Shown: positions 34,272-43,123 of the stretch, piece by piece
How positions within the stretch are numbered: position 1 is the stretch's first letter
How the letters are laid out: each line of letters starts with the position of its first letter
Source of the DNA: Marinobacter changyiensis
GTDB lineage: Bacteria > Pseudomonadota > Gammaproteobacteria > Pseudomonadales > Oleiphilaceae
Length of the DNA stretch: 64,000 nucleotides
Direction of reading: 5' to 3'
Assembly (NCBI RefSeq): GCF_009193265.1
Contig: NZ_VZZZ01000002.1
Span: 245,824-309,823 of the forward strand
Made by a program: the position numbers and the translations under genes
Notes under the pieces: generated by a model
What the model saw: the letters and a program-made list of their open reading frames with translations, nothing else
The model's database searches: none
Told to the model about the DNA's origin: nothing

Positions 34272-35629
34272 TTTTCGGTTTCTCCTTTGAGCAATTTTCG
34301 GCCGCGTCGGCTCAGGTCACGAACAGCGGAGGAGCACACAATGGTGCCGTCGGTGGTGTACTGCTCATGGTTGCGTTCAATGTTGTCCAACACGTAGAGA
34401 TAATTCACCATCAGCCCGGCTGACTGCTTCATGCCCTTGTTGGAGGTGTCACCTAACCAGTTGATGCGATGCAGCTCCGCGCCGTTGCCGAGGTGGAAGC
34501 GGGCGACCGGATTGAGGGGTTCGCCATGGGTGTTTTTTGCTTTCAGCAGATAGCGGGCAGCCAGCGGCTTGATGACGCTGCCCAGCCGTTCCTGCAGGCT
34601 TTCGTTCCTGAACCATTCGGGGTCATTCAAGTGCTTGAGCGCTTCCTGGGCCTCGGGCTCCAGCAGGCCGATGTCATCCAGATAAGTGCTTTCGAGCCAG
34701 CTGCGGAAAGTCGGCATCGGCGACAGGGTGACGAAGTTCTTCAGGTTGGGCAGTTCCTGTTTCAGCTCCTTGACCACTTGCTTGATCAGAAAATTGCCGA
34801 AGGAAATACCCCGCAAACCGACCTGACAGTTGCTGATACCAAAGAATGCCGCGGTGTCTGCCGATTCCGGGTCATCAATATCGTAGCGATCACTGGCAAG
34901 AATCGCCTGGATCTGATCCGGCAGGCCTTTGGTCAGGGCGACCTCCACGAAGATCAGGGGTTCATCGCCAGTGGCCGGGTGGAAAAAGCCGAAACAGCGG
35001 CGATCCCGGGCGTCGAGGCGCCGGCGTAAATCATCCCAGTCCTTGATTTCGTGGACCGCTTCATACCGGATTATTTTTTCCAGGATGTTGGCGGGAGTGT
35101 TCCAGTCAATACGTTTGAGCACCAGAAAACCACGATTGAACCAGGACCCGAACAGATGAATAAAGTCGGAGTTAATGGCCTTGAAGTCCGGGTGATCCGC
35201 CATCAGAGCCAGCAGGTCTTCCCGCATGCGAACCAGCTCATGAGTGCCGCCGCTCGCCAGGTTCAGGCGTCGCAGCAACTCCTGACGCAGTGGTTCACAG
35301 GCCTCGAACAGGGTTTCAAGATTGTCGTTGGTGCGCGCCGATTTGTAGGCCGTGTAGGCAGCATCAATCCGCTCCGGTTCGGCGGAGAATTTCAGGGCGA
35401 GTTGCTCAAAGAACAGCCGCTTTTGCGGTTCATCCAACAATGAGTAGATTTCCAGCACCCGGCTAGCCAGCGCAATGCTGGAGGCCTCACCGTCACTCTG
35501 CAACAGCGCCTGACAAGCTTCAGTCAGGTGGCTGTGATCAAAGTGGTGGTTTTTACCCAGCCGCCCTCGCAGCAACGATTCACGCTGGGTAATATTATTG
35601 AACAGTTCCTGCAAAAAACTCATGTTCAT
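34268..35629 (-). CDS. Malonyl-CoA decarboxylase
   Basis: A 453-residue decarboxylase turning malonyl-CoA into acetyl-CoA and CO2 (MatA/MLYCD family). An N-terminal helical domain (to about residue 150) precedes the GNAT-like catalytic domain; typical segments are NFVTLSPMPTFRSWLE, DPVARFHL-like NPVARFHLGNGAELHRINWLGDTS, GLMVNYLYVLDNIERNHE and the C-terminal CSSAVRDLSRRGRKLL. The Ser of LSPMP and His of ARFHLGNG correspond to the catalytic pair of the human enzyme. It sits between the TRAP genes and matB in one operon. Confidence 0.92.
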   Translation of the reverse strand: MNMSFLQELFNNITQRESLLRGRLGKNHHFDHSHLTEACQALLQSDGEASSIALASRVLEIYSLLDEPQKRLFFEQLALKFSAEPERIDAAYTAYKSARTNDNLETLFEACEPLRQELLRRLNLASGGTHELVRMREDLLALMADHPDFKAINSDFIHLFGSWFNRGFLVLKRIDWNTPANILEKIIRYEAVHEIKDWDDLRRRLDARDRRCFGFFHPATGDEPLIFVEVALTKGLPDQIQAILASDRYDIDDPESADTAAFFGISNCQVGLRGISFGNFLIKQVVKELKQELPNLKNFVTLSPMPTFRSWLESTYLDDIGLLEPEAQEALKHLNDPEWFRNESLQERLGSVIKPLAARYLLKAKNTHGEPLNPVARFHLGNGAELHRINWLGDTSNKGMKQSAGLMVNYLYVLDNIERNHEQYTTDGTIVCSSAVRDLSRRGRKLLKGETEK

Positions 35630-35646
35630 AGCGGTTCAACCTTTGG

Positions 35647-36978
35647 TCAGGAATCCATCAGCAGATCAGGCAGCCAGGTGACAATTCCCGGGAAAATACA
35701 CAGCAGTACGATGGCCAGCACCATGCACAAGGCATAAGGCAGGCTGCCCATCAGAATATCCCGTAGCGCTATGTCCGGCGCTATTCCCTTGATAATGAAC
35801 AGGTTGAGTCCGACCGGCGGGGTGATCAGGCCAATTTCCAGGTTGATGGTCAGGATGACCGCGAACCAGTAAGGATCAAAATTGGCGGCCAGGATAATCG
35901 GCAGCAGGATCGGTGCCGCCATAACAATGACAGCCACGGGCGGCAGAAAGAACCCGGCGACCAGCAGGAACAGGTTGATAACGCCCATCAGTACCCAGCG
36001 ATTAACTTCAAGGTCCGCAATGGCGCCGGCTACGGTCTGTGTAATGAACAGGGATGACAATGCGAACGCGAAGATCTCGGCGGTGGCGATGATCAGCATG
36101 ATCATCACACTTTCCCGCAACGCATCCCGCATGATGATGGTGATCGGTTTTACCTGCCACATGCGGTAGACAATGATGGCAAGTGCCAGACACAAAAACG
36201 CGCCGACGCCGGCGGCTTCTGAAGGCGTAGCGACACCACCGTAAAGGGCAAACAGAATTCCCATGACCACAATCAGGAACGGCAGTACCCGCACCAGCGC
36301 CTTCATATTGCCTTCAACATTCTCCTTGACCCTGGCGGCAGCTTCCGCAACCGGATTCGGGCTGTCATAGCCCCCCGCCATCTTGCAGGCGATGAGGGTC
36401 CAGATCATGAAGAGGCCCGCCAGCATCAGGCCGGGAATGGCACCGGCGATAAACAGCCGTCCGATCGAGGTTTCTGTTGAAATGCCGTAGACAATCATGG
36501 TGACGGAGGGCGGAATAAGAATCCCGAGGGTACCGCCCGCTGCAATACAACCGGCTGCGACCCCGTCCGGATAACCCCGCTTGCGCATCTCCGGAATGCC
36601 GAGTTTACCGATGGCGGCACTGGTGGCCGGGGATGAGCCCGACAGCGCGGCAAAGATAGAGCAGGCCGCAATATTGGAAATGGCCAGGCCACCGGGTAAC
36701 CTGCCCATCCATAAATCAAGCGAACGGTAGAGATCTCGCCCGGTGGGAGAAGATGCCACCGCCGCGCCCATCAGAATAAACATCGGGATGGCGACGAAGC
36801 CAAAAGATGCTACGTTGCCAAAAAAGGTTTCACCAAAATAGATCAGTTCTCCCATCCCCCTGTCGAGGACCAGCGCGGTCAGGGAAACCGCGCCAAGAGC
36901 AAAGGCGATGGGTGTGCCGATGGCCATCAGGACCATGAGAGCGATAACAACCAGAATGCCACTGGTAACGGGATCCAT
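35647..36978 (-). CDS. dctM: TRAP transporter large permease (DctM type)
   Basis: A 443-residue, 12-span large TRAP membrane subunit. Typical segments: FVAIPMFILMGAAVASSPTGRDLYRSLDLWMGRLPGGLAISN, SGSSPATSAAIGKLGIPEM and ILIPPSVTMIVYGISTETSIGRLFIAGAIPG. It carries the Na+-driven transport path. ATG at 36978 follows GGGGAGC at about 8 bases and begins 2 bases after the dctQ stop. A TTG two codons upstream is less likely. The neighbouring malonate genes suggest malonate as cargo. Confidence 0.92.
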   Translation of the reverse strand: MDPVTSGILVVIALMVLMAIGTPIAFALGAVSLTALVLDRGMGELIYFGETFFGNVASFGFVAIPMFILMGAAVASSPTGRDLYRSLDLWMGRLPGGLAISNIAACSIFAALSGSSPATSAAIGKLGIPEMRKRGYPDGVAAGCIAAGGTLGILIPPSVTMIVYGISTETSIGRLFIAGAIPGLMLAGLFMIWTLIACKMAGGYDSPNPVAEAAARVKENVEGNMKALVRVLPFLIVVMGILFALYGGVATPSEAAGVGAFLCLALAIIVYRMWQVKPITIIMRDALRESVMIMLIIATAEIFAFALSSLFITQTVAGAIADLEVNRWVLMGVINLFLLVAGFFLPPVAVIVMAAPILLPIILAANFDPYWFAVILTINLEIGLITPPVGLNLFIIKGIAPDIALRDILMGSLPYALCMVLAIVLLCIFPGIVTWLPDLLMDS

Positions 36979-36980
36979 GA

Positions 36981-37502
36981 TCAATGCTCCCCACGAAGAA
37001 TTTCAGCCACGTATTGCAGCGACAGTTGGCTGATGCCTATGGCCATTGGGAGGACGGCTGGCCACAGAACCGGATTCCATGCGGTGCCGGTGGTCCAGTC
37101 CATACTGAAGGCCTCGTAAAAGTAGTACCAGGAGCCGAAAGCGAGGGCCAGGCAGAAGCCAAGGCCGACCAGGTGCGCAGCAAGCTGCATGATGCGTTTG
37201 GGCAACCCACGGAGAGAGTCTGGTAAGACGGTGACTGCCACGTGGCCACCGGTTTTCAGCACATAAGGTGTGCCGAGCAGCATCGCTGCGGTAATGGCGA
37301 AGGTGGTGAACTCGGTCTGCCAGACGGTGCTTTCAACGAGGATATAACGAACAAACACCATGTGGACTACGGCCAGAACGCCGAGTGCGAGCAGGGTTGC
37401 GGCCAGCAGGGCGGTTGCGACAGAGAGTGTATCCATGCACCGGATGTAGCTGCCAATCACGCTGCGTTCTGAGGTTTCGGAAACATCATAGGGTTGGGAC
37501 AT
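36981..37502 (-). CDS. dctQ: TRAP transporter small permease (DctQ type)
   Basis: A 173-residue, four-span small TRAP subunit. TVWQTEFTTFAITAAMLLGTPYVLKTGGHVAVTVLPDSLRGLPKR is the family signature (E..T..L.. GAAY.. GGHV.VD). It pairs with DctM in the membrane. ATG at 37502 (MSQPYDVSETSERS) is chosen; a longer frame would extend into the hairpin region after dctP. Confidence 0.88.
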   Translation of the reverse strand: MSQPYDVSETSERSVIGSYIRCMDTLSVATALLAATLLALGVLAVVHMVFVRYILVESTVWQTEFTTFAITAAMLLGTPYVLKTGGHVAVTVLPDSLRGLPKRIMQLAAHLVGLGFCLALAFGSWYYFYEAFSMDWTTGTAWNPVLWPAVLPMAIGISQLSLQYVAEILRGEH

Positions 37503-37570
37503 GCGGACCCCCGGGAAGCCATATGGTCGACGTGCAGTCTGATAGCAATGCACTCTGGCGGTTGAAAAAG

Positions 37571-37590
37571 GCCGGAGCCGAAGCTCCGGC
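37571..37590 (-). terminator. UUCG-loop terminator/attenuator after dctP
   Basis: On the minus strand GCCGGAGC-TTCG-GCTCCGGC is followed at once by CTTTTTCAAC. This is a perfect 8-bp GC stem with an extra-stable UUCG tetraloop and a U-run, the form of an intrinsic terminator. It lies 32 bases after the dctP stop and 69 bases before dctQ, so it probably lets the binding protein be made in excess of the permease. Confidence 0.85.
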
Positions 37591-37621
37591 AATAGGAGGG
37601 CTGTTCTTACTTCACTATCGC

Positions 37622-38620
37622 CTATTCAACTGCCAGAGCGGCATCAATGAGCGCCTGGCCGTTTGGCACATTCTCCGCGAAGGTCTTGTAAGCACTCTTC
37701 TTGGCGATATCGAGCCAGGCGTTGTAGTCTTCCGGCGTCATATTGACGACTTCAACACCGTTTTCCTTGAATACGTCGATCATCTTCTGATCAAGTCCTG
37801 CGGCCTCTTTGGCAAAGTAGGCTTCGGCTTTTTCACCGGCGGCCGTCAATGCGGCCTGCTGCTCTTCATTGAGGTTGTTCCAGCTTTGCTCGGAGATGAG
37901 GATCGGCTCATACATGAACCAGAGTGCGTTCTCCCCGGGCGCAGTCAGACAGGTGACCTGCTCATAGATGCGGTAGGAAACAAAAGAGCCGGAGGAGGTG
38001 TTGGCGCCATCCAGCACACCGGTCTGCATGGCTGTGTAGATCTCCGAGGACGGCATTGAGGCGATTGATGCACCGGCCGTTGCCAGCATTTCGTCAAACG
38101 CGGGGCCAGCTGCGCGTAGGGTTTGGCCCGACACTGTGTCCGGAGACGTAATGCAGCGATCGTTGGAAGCAAAACCACCCGCCAGCCAGGCATCCGCGAG
38201 GACACGGGCGCCCGCATCGTTGATGACTTTTTTGATCATGCCCATGAATTCGGAATCATTGAGGCGTTGGGCACGGTCGTGGCTGCGGACCAGACCAGGC
38301 ATCAAGGTGGCGGAGAACTCGGGATGTCGTCCGGAGGCGTAATCGAGGGGGAGGGCGGTCATGTCCAGACGACCACGCACCAGTGCGCCCCACTGTTCAC
38401 CGGCCTTGAACAACGACTGACCGGGGTAGACCTGGATTTCTAGGTCGACGTCGGCAGCATTAACTTCTTTAGCCATCAGCTGAACCATCTCATCCCGGAC
38501 ATCGCCTTTGCCACCGGGAAATTGATGAGACGCACGTAGAACGGTTTCTGCGGAAGCGGCGCTGATCATAGCGAGAGATAAGCCCGCAGCGGTCGCAATC
38601 TTGACGATCGAGTGTTTCAT
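37622..38620 (-). CDS. dctP: TRAP solute-binding protein (DctP type)
   Basis: A 332-residue periplasmic binding protein. Signal MKHSIVKIATAAGLSLAMISAASA, then ETVLRASHQFPGGKGDVRDEM. The conserved carboxylate-binding Arg is in SGQTLRAAGPAFDEML. The cluster context (matB, malonyl-CoA decarboxylase, divergent GntR) points to malonate or a related C3 dicarboxylate. ATG at 38620 follows GGAGAAAA; upstream in-frame starts would run into the operator region. First gene of the operon, which reads to matB. Confidence 0.9.
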   Translation of the reverse strand: MKHSIVKIATAAGLSLAMISAASAETVLRASHQFPGGKGDVRDEMVQLMAKEVNAADVDLEIQVYPGQSLFKAGEQWGALVRGRLDMTALPLDYASGRHPEFSATLMPGLVRSHDRAQRLNDSEFMGMIKKVINDAGARVLADAWLAGGFASNDRCITSPDTVSGQTLRAAGPAFDEMLATAGASIASMPSSEIYTAMQTGVLDGANTSSGSFVSYRIYEQVTCLTAPGENALWFMYEPILISEQSWNNLNEEQQAALTAAGEKAEAYFAKEAAGLDQKMIDVFKENGVEVVNMTPEDYNAWLDIAKKSAYKTFAENVPNGQALIDAALAVE

Positions 38621-38673
38621 TGTGGTTTTCTCCGAACATTTTGTTGTTGTGTAATATTCATCAGAAAAGCTGA

Positions 38674-38700
38674 TGTATATATCAATAGCGCTTGTATATA
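38674..38700. promoter_or_regulatory. Probable operator of the malonate GntR regulator
   Basis: Two copies of TGTATATA start at 38674 and 38693, 19 bases apart, between dctP and the divergent GntR gene. The first is within TGATGTATATATCA, a near-perfect palindrome. FadR/VanR-type GntR proteins bind short AT-rich palindromes, and the position fits autoregulation plus control of the dct-mat operon (inference). Confidence 0.5.
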
Positions 38701-38779
38701 CTTGTGTCAATATGAATCGACGAAAGTATCATGTGCGCTTTTGCCATTTGATCAGCAGTTTCTACCGGAGGGTGCAGTC

Positions 38780-39469
38780 GTGAAGCGTTCAAACACTCAG
38801 AAACTCAAGGATGCCCTGGAGGACGACATTATTAATGGGCGTCTGATGCCAGGTGCCCGGCTCGATCCGGAAGAGCTGGCGCTCAAATTTGGTGTCTCTC
38901 GCACCCCGATCCGGGAGGCGATTCAGCAATTAGCGGTCAGCGGTCTGGTCACGGTGGAGCCCAAAAAAGGTACGTTTGTCGCCAAGGTGGGCATCGAGCA
39001 ACTGATTGAAATGTTCGAGGTAATGGCTGAGCTGGAAAGCATGTGTGGTCGTCTTGCGGCCCGCCGCATCAGTGCTGTCGAGCTGGCGAACCTCGCATCC
39101 GCCCTGGCGCGATGCGAGGAAGCCATCAAGCAGGGCGACTCCGACGAGTACTATTACGAGAACGAGGACTTTCACAATTGCATCTATCGGGCGAGCCACA
39201 ACGCCTTTCTTGCCGAAGAGACCCGACAGCTCAAGCAGCGCCTGAAACCATACCGTCGCATGCAACTACAGGTGCGGCAGCGGATGGTGAATTCGATGCA
39301 GGAGCATCGCGAAATCTACGAGGCAATTGAGTCAGGGAATGCGGACCGGGCCGAAGACCGCCTCCGTCAACATGTTCTGATTCAGGGCGAGCGCTTCAGC
39401 GACTTTGCCTCCAGTGTGAAGAAATTTTCGCTGCAGGCCGAAAGAGCCGTTGAGGAAGCGAAAGGGTGA
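38780..39469 (+). CDS. GntR-family regulator (FCD domain), MatR-like
   Basis: A 229-residue GntR/FadR-subfamily regulator. The winged helix (LKDALEDDIINGRLMPGARLDPEELALKFGVSRTPIREAIQQLAVSGLV) is followed by an all-helical FCD effector domain with metal-ligand-like residues in DFHNCIYRASHN. MatR of rhizobial malonate operons belongs to the same group, and this gene is divergent from dctP-dctQ-dctM-MCD-matB, so malonate-responsive repression is the likely role. GTG at 38780 follows CGGAGGGTG; longer frames begin inside the dctP promoter. Confidence 0.87.
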   Translation: MKRSNTQKLKDALEDDIINGRLMPGARLDPEELALKFGVSRTPIREAIQQLAVSGLVTVEPKKGTFVAKVGIEQLIEMFEVMAELESMCGRLAARRISAVELANLASALARCEEAIKQGDSDEYYYENEDFHNCIYRASHNAFLAEETRQLKQRLKPYRRMQLQVRQRMVNSMQEHREIYEAIESGNADRAEDRLRQHVLIQGERFSDFASSVKKFSLQAERAVEEAKG

Positions 39470-39999
39470 CTTCCGTTCCTCAATCTTCGGCGGCGTCCAA
39501 CCTTGTGCTCATCGGTATGCCGGGGTCGGGCAAAAGTACGGTAGGGGTTTTGCTGGCCAAGCGCCTGGCGCTCGGGTTCGTGGATACCGACCTGTTGATC
39601 CAGGCGGCAGCAGGCCGCACATTACAGGCAATTGTGGATGATGACGGCTACCGGGTGCTGCGAGGCATTGAGGAAAGGGTGTTGCTGGATCTGAATCTGG
39701 AGCATCACGTTATCGCTACCGGCGGAAGTGCCGTCTACAGTGCCGAGGCAATGGCGCACCTGAGGCAGAACAGCACCATTGTGTTTCTACAGGTGACGCT
39801 GGCGACAGTTGAGCAGCGCATTGGTGACTTCAGCCTGCGGGGTATTTCAAAGCGCGACGACCAGTCCCTTGCAGAGCTGTTTGCGGAGCGTCATGAGCTG
39901 TACTCCCGCACGGCGGATATCACAATTGCCTGCGATGGCCTGAGCCATGAGCAGGTCTGTAACCAGATCATCGAGGCGCTCGATCAGCCTGCCCGCTAG
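39466..39999 (+). CDS. Shikimate-kinase-like P-loop kinase
   Basis: A 177-residue P-loop kinase of the shikimate kinase family. Walker A GMPGSGKST is at residues 17-25, GFVDTDLLIQ gives the DxD substrate site, VLRGIEERVL the RxxE region, VIATGGSAVYS the GGGxx substrate loop, and RDDQSLAELFAERHELYSRTADITI the lid and adenine site. It starts with GTG overlapping the GntR stop by four bases (GTGA). Being coupled to a malonate regulator rather than to aroB, it may use a substrate other than shikimate. Confidence 0.8.
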   Translation: MTSVPQSSAASNLVLIGMPGSGKSTVGVLLAKRLALGFVDTDLLIQAAAGRTLQAIVDDDGYRVLRGIEERVLLDLNLEHHVIATGGSAVYSAEAMAHLRQNSTIVFLQVTLATVEQRIGDFSLRGISKRDDQSLAELFAERHELYSRTADITIACDGLSHEQVCNQIIEALDQPAR

Positions 40000-40424
40000 G
40001 CCAGCTCAGGTACGCGTTTGATGCCCCTTCGAAGGCCTTTTTCAAGGGTGGAATGTATCAGCGCGCCGGTGAAAGGGATGATCTCCTCAAAGGAAATGGT
40101 GTAATCGATTCGGGTCTGACCGTCACTGGTTTCCGAAAAACGGATGCGCCCCTGGTGGTTTCGGATAGGGCTCAGGCTGGTAATTGTGTATTCAATCAGG
40201 CTGTCTGGCTCGAACCCGGTCACCGTCTCTTCCAATGCGAGGAGTCCGAACCCAATCTTGCGAACCGAGCCAAGGCCATTGGGATCGGCCTGGTCGCTGT
40301 CCTTGATGCGTTTTACCGGGGCGCCCAGCAAATCGCCAAACCGCTTGTGATCGGAAAATAACGCAAACACCCTGTCCTGGGAAACATCAAATGTGTCTTC
40401 AATCTGAATGGTATAGGTCGCCAT
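39996..40424 (-). CDS. SRPBCC (START/Bet v1-fold) family protein
   Basis: A 142-residue single-domain protein with the polyketide-cyclase/START pattern: YTIQIEDTFDVSQDRVFALFSDHKRFGDLLG, then KIGFGLLALEETVTGFEPDSLIEYTI and a C-terminal helix (GALIHSTLEKGLRRGIKRV). Such proteins bind hydrophobic ligands; no substrate is suggested. Its stop overlaps the end of the converging kinase gene by four bases, so there is no room for a terminator. Confidence 0.83.
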   Translation of the reverse strand: MATYTIQIEDTFDVSQDRVFALFSDHKRFGDLLGAPVKRIKDSDQADPNGLGSVRKIGFGLLALEETVTGFEPDSLIEYTITSLSPIRNHQGRIRFSETSDGQTRIDYTISFEEIIPFTGALIHSTLEKGLRRGIKRVPELA

Positions 40425-40548
40425 GGTGGTGCCTTGTCTGGATTAGTTCTGGCTCGTTATCGGACAGCCTATCGAGTTATGGACAACAACAACAGGGGTC
40501 GTGTTCCCATGACATATTTTCGGCGTTCCCGTCCTTCTTGGGTCAGCT

Positions 40549-41424
40549 TCAGTGCCGACTGGTGTGGCGATAGTCGGTTGGCGATAACCCCATCACTTTC
40601 TTGAACAGCCGCGAAAAGTAGTAATTGTCATCGTAACCCAGTTGGGAGCTGATCTGGGTGAACGAATGATCAGTGGTATCGATCATCTGGCAGGCCTGTT
40701 CCACCTTCAGGTGAAGGAAGTGCTGGATCGGTGACACGCCAGTGAGCTCCCGGTAACGGGTAGCAAAGTGCGTAGCGGACAGCCCGGTGAGGCCTGCCAG
40801 CTGGCCAAGGCTTATCCGCTCATCCAGATGTTCCCGCATAAAATTGTGAATGACATCCAGGTCGGGCTGTTGTGATTGTCCGGATTCACCCATGCTCAGG
40901 GGAATAGCCGCCAGCAGCTGACGCAGCCGGTTGGCCACATGCACCAGCCCCGGGGTCCGGAAACCGGTTTGTCGCACCGATAGCAAACCGTTGAAGTCCA
41001 CCAGCAGACGGGGCTGCCGTCCGAGGTGGAGCACTCGAACCCCGTCGGTGAACCCCATATGTTGGCGGAAATCTTCCGCCAATGGCCCGGCATAATGCAC
41101 CCAGTGAATAGTCCAGGGGTTTTCCGGCGCCGCCGTGTAGCGATGGGAGGCCCCCGCCGGCAACAGCACCAGATCACCTGCCTTGACCACACACGGCTCG
41201 TCCTCGATGCTGAGGAACGCCTCGCCCTCAGTGCAGAGGATCAAAAGATCGTCGCTATGGTGCTCACGATGCATATGATGACCTACCGCCCGCCGATAGT
41301 GTCCGAACGCCAATGGATACAGATCCCGCGTCAGCGGATGTCTGGAGAGTGTTTTGACGACGGGGTCCGGGATGACATAACGGATACTGTCCGTTGGCAC
41401 CGGCCATTGGGAAGTTTTAGTCAT
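40549..41424 (-). CDS. AraC-family regulator, MmsR-like
   Basis: A 291-residue AraC/XylS regulator: N-terminal cupin-type sensing domain (HHMHREHHSDDLLILCTEGEAFLSIEDEPCVVKAGDLVLLPAG) and C-terminal double helix-turn-helix (LGQLAGLTGLSATHFATRYRELTGVSPIQHFLHLKVEQACQMI, ISSQLGYDDNYYFSRLFKKVMGLSPTDYR). It is divergent from mmsA, the same arrangement as mmsR-mmsAB in Pseudomonas aeruginosa, where MmsR activates the operon for valine use. The inducer is probably 3-hydroxyisobutyrate or valine-derived. Confidence 0.88.
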   Translation of the reverse strand: MTKTSQWPVPTDSIRYVIPDPVVKTLSRHPLTRDLYPLAFGHYRRAVGHHMHREHHSDDLLILCTEGEAFLSIEDEPCVVKAGDLVLLPAGASHRYTAAPENPWTIHWVHYAGPLAEDFRQHMGFTDGVRVLHLGRQPRLLVDFNGLLSVRQTGFRTPGLVHVANRLRQLLAAIPLSMGESGQSQQPDLDVIHNFMREHLDERISLGQLAGLTGLSATHFATRYRELTGVSPIQHFLHLKVEQACQMIDTTDHSFTQISSQLGYDDNYYFSRLFKKVMGLSPTDYRHTSRH

Positions 41425-41549
41425 TTATTACAACAATCTTGTTTTGATTTCGAAAGATAATCCATCACGGACGAAATTTAGTCAATCATGACGCAGTCTG
41501 TTCCTGTGCTAGGATCTAGGAAAGCCTGAGGGTAATGTCCCCCAAGTAT

Positions 41550-41615
41550 CACTGTCACAACGACCAAATATCATTACAACAACGACCAGATTTCACTACA
41601 ACAACGAAAGGAAAC
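41550..41615. repeat. 22-bp tandem repeat in the mmsA leader
   Basis: Three head-to-tail 22-base units (from 41550, 41572, 41594) share the core ACAACGACCA; for example CATTACAACAACGACCAGAT. The third unit runs into the ribosome site AAAGGA of mmsA. The period equals two helical turns, as in direct-repeat AraC-type operators, but the location close to the start codon would also allow a role in the leader RNA. Confidence 0.65.
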
Positions 41616-41621
41616 CACAAA

Positions 41622-43112
41622 ATGAAAACCGTACCTCTATACATCGGTGGCGAATTCATAGAAAGCCAGACCGAGCAGTGGATCGACGTCACGGACCCGG
41701 CCACCAACGAAGTTATCGCACGTGCACCTTGTACAACGGATGCTGAAATGCGCCGCGCGATTGACCATGCTGGCGAAGTCTTCAAGACCTGGAAAGAAAC
41801 CCCGGTATCCGAGCGTGCCCGTGTGATGATGCGTTACCAGGCCCTGCTCAAAGAGCATCATGATGAAATTGCTGAAATCCTGTCCAAGGAAACCGGCAAG
41901 ACGTTTGACGATGCAAAAGGTGATGTCTGGCGCGGTATCGAAGTGGTCGAGCACGCAGCCAACATTCCCTCGTTGATGATGGGCGAGACCGTCGAGAACG
42001 TCGCCCGTGAAGTTGACACCTATTCCTACATCCAGCCACTGGGTGTTTGCGCTGGTATCACACCGTTCAACTTCCCGGCGATGATCCCGCTCTGGATGTT
42101 TCCCATGGCCATTGCCTGTGGCAACACCTTCATCCTGAAGCCGTCAGAGCAGGACCCTTTGACGCCCACTCGGCTGGCAGAACTGTTTGAAGAAGCCGGC
42201 GCGCCCAAGGGCGTATTGCAGGTGGTTCACGGTGGCAAAGAGCAGGTCGATATCCTGCTGACGGATCCCGCCATCAAGGCGGTGTCTTTCGTTGGTTCCG
42301 TGCCGGTTGGCCGTTACATCTACGAAACCGGCACCAAGAACATGAAGCGGGTACAAAGCTTTGCCGGCGCCAAGAATCATATGGTTATTCTGCCGGACGC
42401 CGACAAGCAGCAGGTCGTCAATGCACTGGTAGGTGCCTCTGTCGGTGCTGCCGGTCAGCGCTGCATGGCGATTTCGGTGGCAGTCTTTGTGGGTGAGGCC
42501 CAGGAATGGATTCCCGATGTCAAAGCGGCGCTGGCGGCGGTCAAGCCCGGCGCCTGGAATGACAAGGGCGCCAGCTATGGCCCGGTGATCAGCCCCCAGG
42601 CCAAGAAGCGGGTGGAATCACTGATTGCCCAGGGCGAAGCCGAAGGTGCCAACCTGCTGCTGGATGGCCGTGGTTGTGAAGTGCCGGGTCTGCCTGATGG
42701 TAACTGGGTGGGTCCCACCCTGTTCTCTGGCGTCAAGCCGGAAATGGAGATCTACAAAGAAGAGATATTCGGCCCGGTTCTGGCCTGCATGGAAGTAGAC
42801 ACCTTTGGTGATGCCATTGAGCTGGTCAATAACAGCCCTTACGGCAACGGGACTTCCCTGTACACCAGTTCCGGTGGTGCAGCCCGTCGTTACCAGCATG
42901 AAATTGAAGTCGGTCAGGTGGGTATCAACGTGCCCATCCCGGTGCCCCTGCCTTTCTTCTCCTTCACCGGCTGGAAGGGCTCGTTCTATGGTGACCAGCA
43001 CGCCTACGGCAAGCAGGCGGTCCGGTTCTATACCGAAACCAAGACCATCACTGCACGCTGGTTCGCCAAAGACGCGATTGCGGAAACCAACTTCTCCATC
43101 CGTATGCGGTAA
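41622..43112 (+). CDS. mmsA: Methylmalonate-semialdehyde dehydrogenase (CoA-acylating)
   Basis: A 496-residue aldehyde dehydrogenase converting methylmalonate semialdehyde, CoA and NAD+ to propionyl-CoA. Typical segments: [72 protein letters not shown] with the catalytic Cys near residue 281, and the C-terminal [38 protein letters not shown] at 41622 with AAAGGA is used; the frame is open further upstream through the tandem repeat. It heads the valine operon. Confidence 0.95.
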   Translation: MKTVPLYIGGEFIESQTEQWIDVTDPATNEVIARAPCTTDAEMRRAIDHAGEVFKTWKETPVSERARVMMRYQALLKEHHDEIAEILSKETGKTFDDAKGDVWRGIEVVEHAANIPSLMMGETVENVAREVDTYSYIQPLGVCAGITPFNFPAMIPLWMFPMAIACGNTFILKPSEQDPLTPTRLAELFEEAGAPKGVLQVVHGGKEQVDILLTDPAIKAVSFVGSVPVGRYIYETGTKNMKRVQSFAGAKNHMVILPDADKQQVVNALVGASVGAAGQRCMAISVAVFVGEAQEWIPDVKAALAAVKPGAWNDKGASYGPVISPQAKKRVESLIAQGEAEGANLLLDGRGCEVPGLPDGNWVGPTLFSGVKPEMEIYKEEIFGPVLACMEVDTFGDAIELVNNSPYGNGTSLYTSSGGAARRYQHEIEVGQVGINVPIPVPLPFFSFTGWKGSFYGDQHAYGKQAVRFYTETKTITARWFAKDAIAETNFSIRMR

Positions 43113-43123
43113 GGGGAGCGACG

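Noticed and set aside
39980..40000. Possible terminator at the kinase/SRPBCC junction
   Set aside because: The two genes overlap by four bases and no dyad with a T-tract is present.
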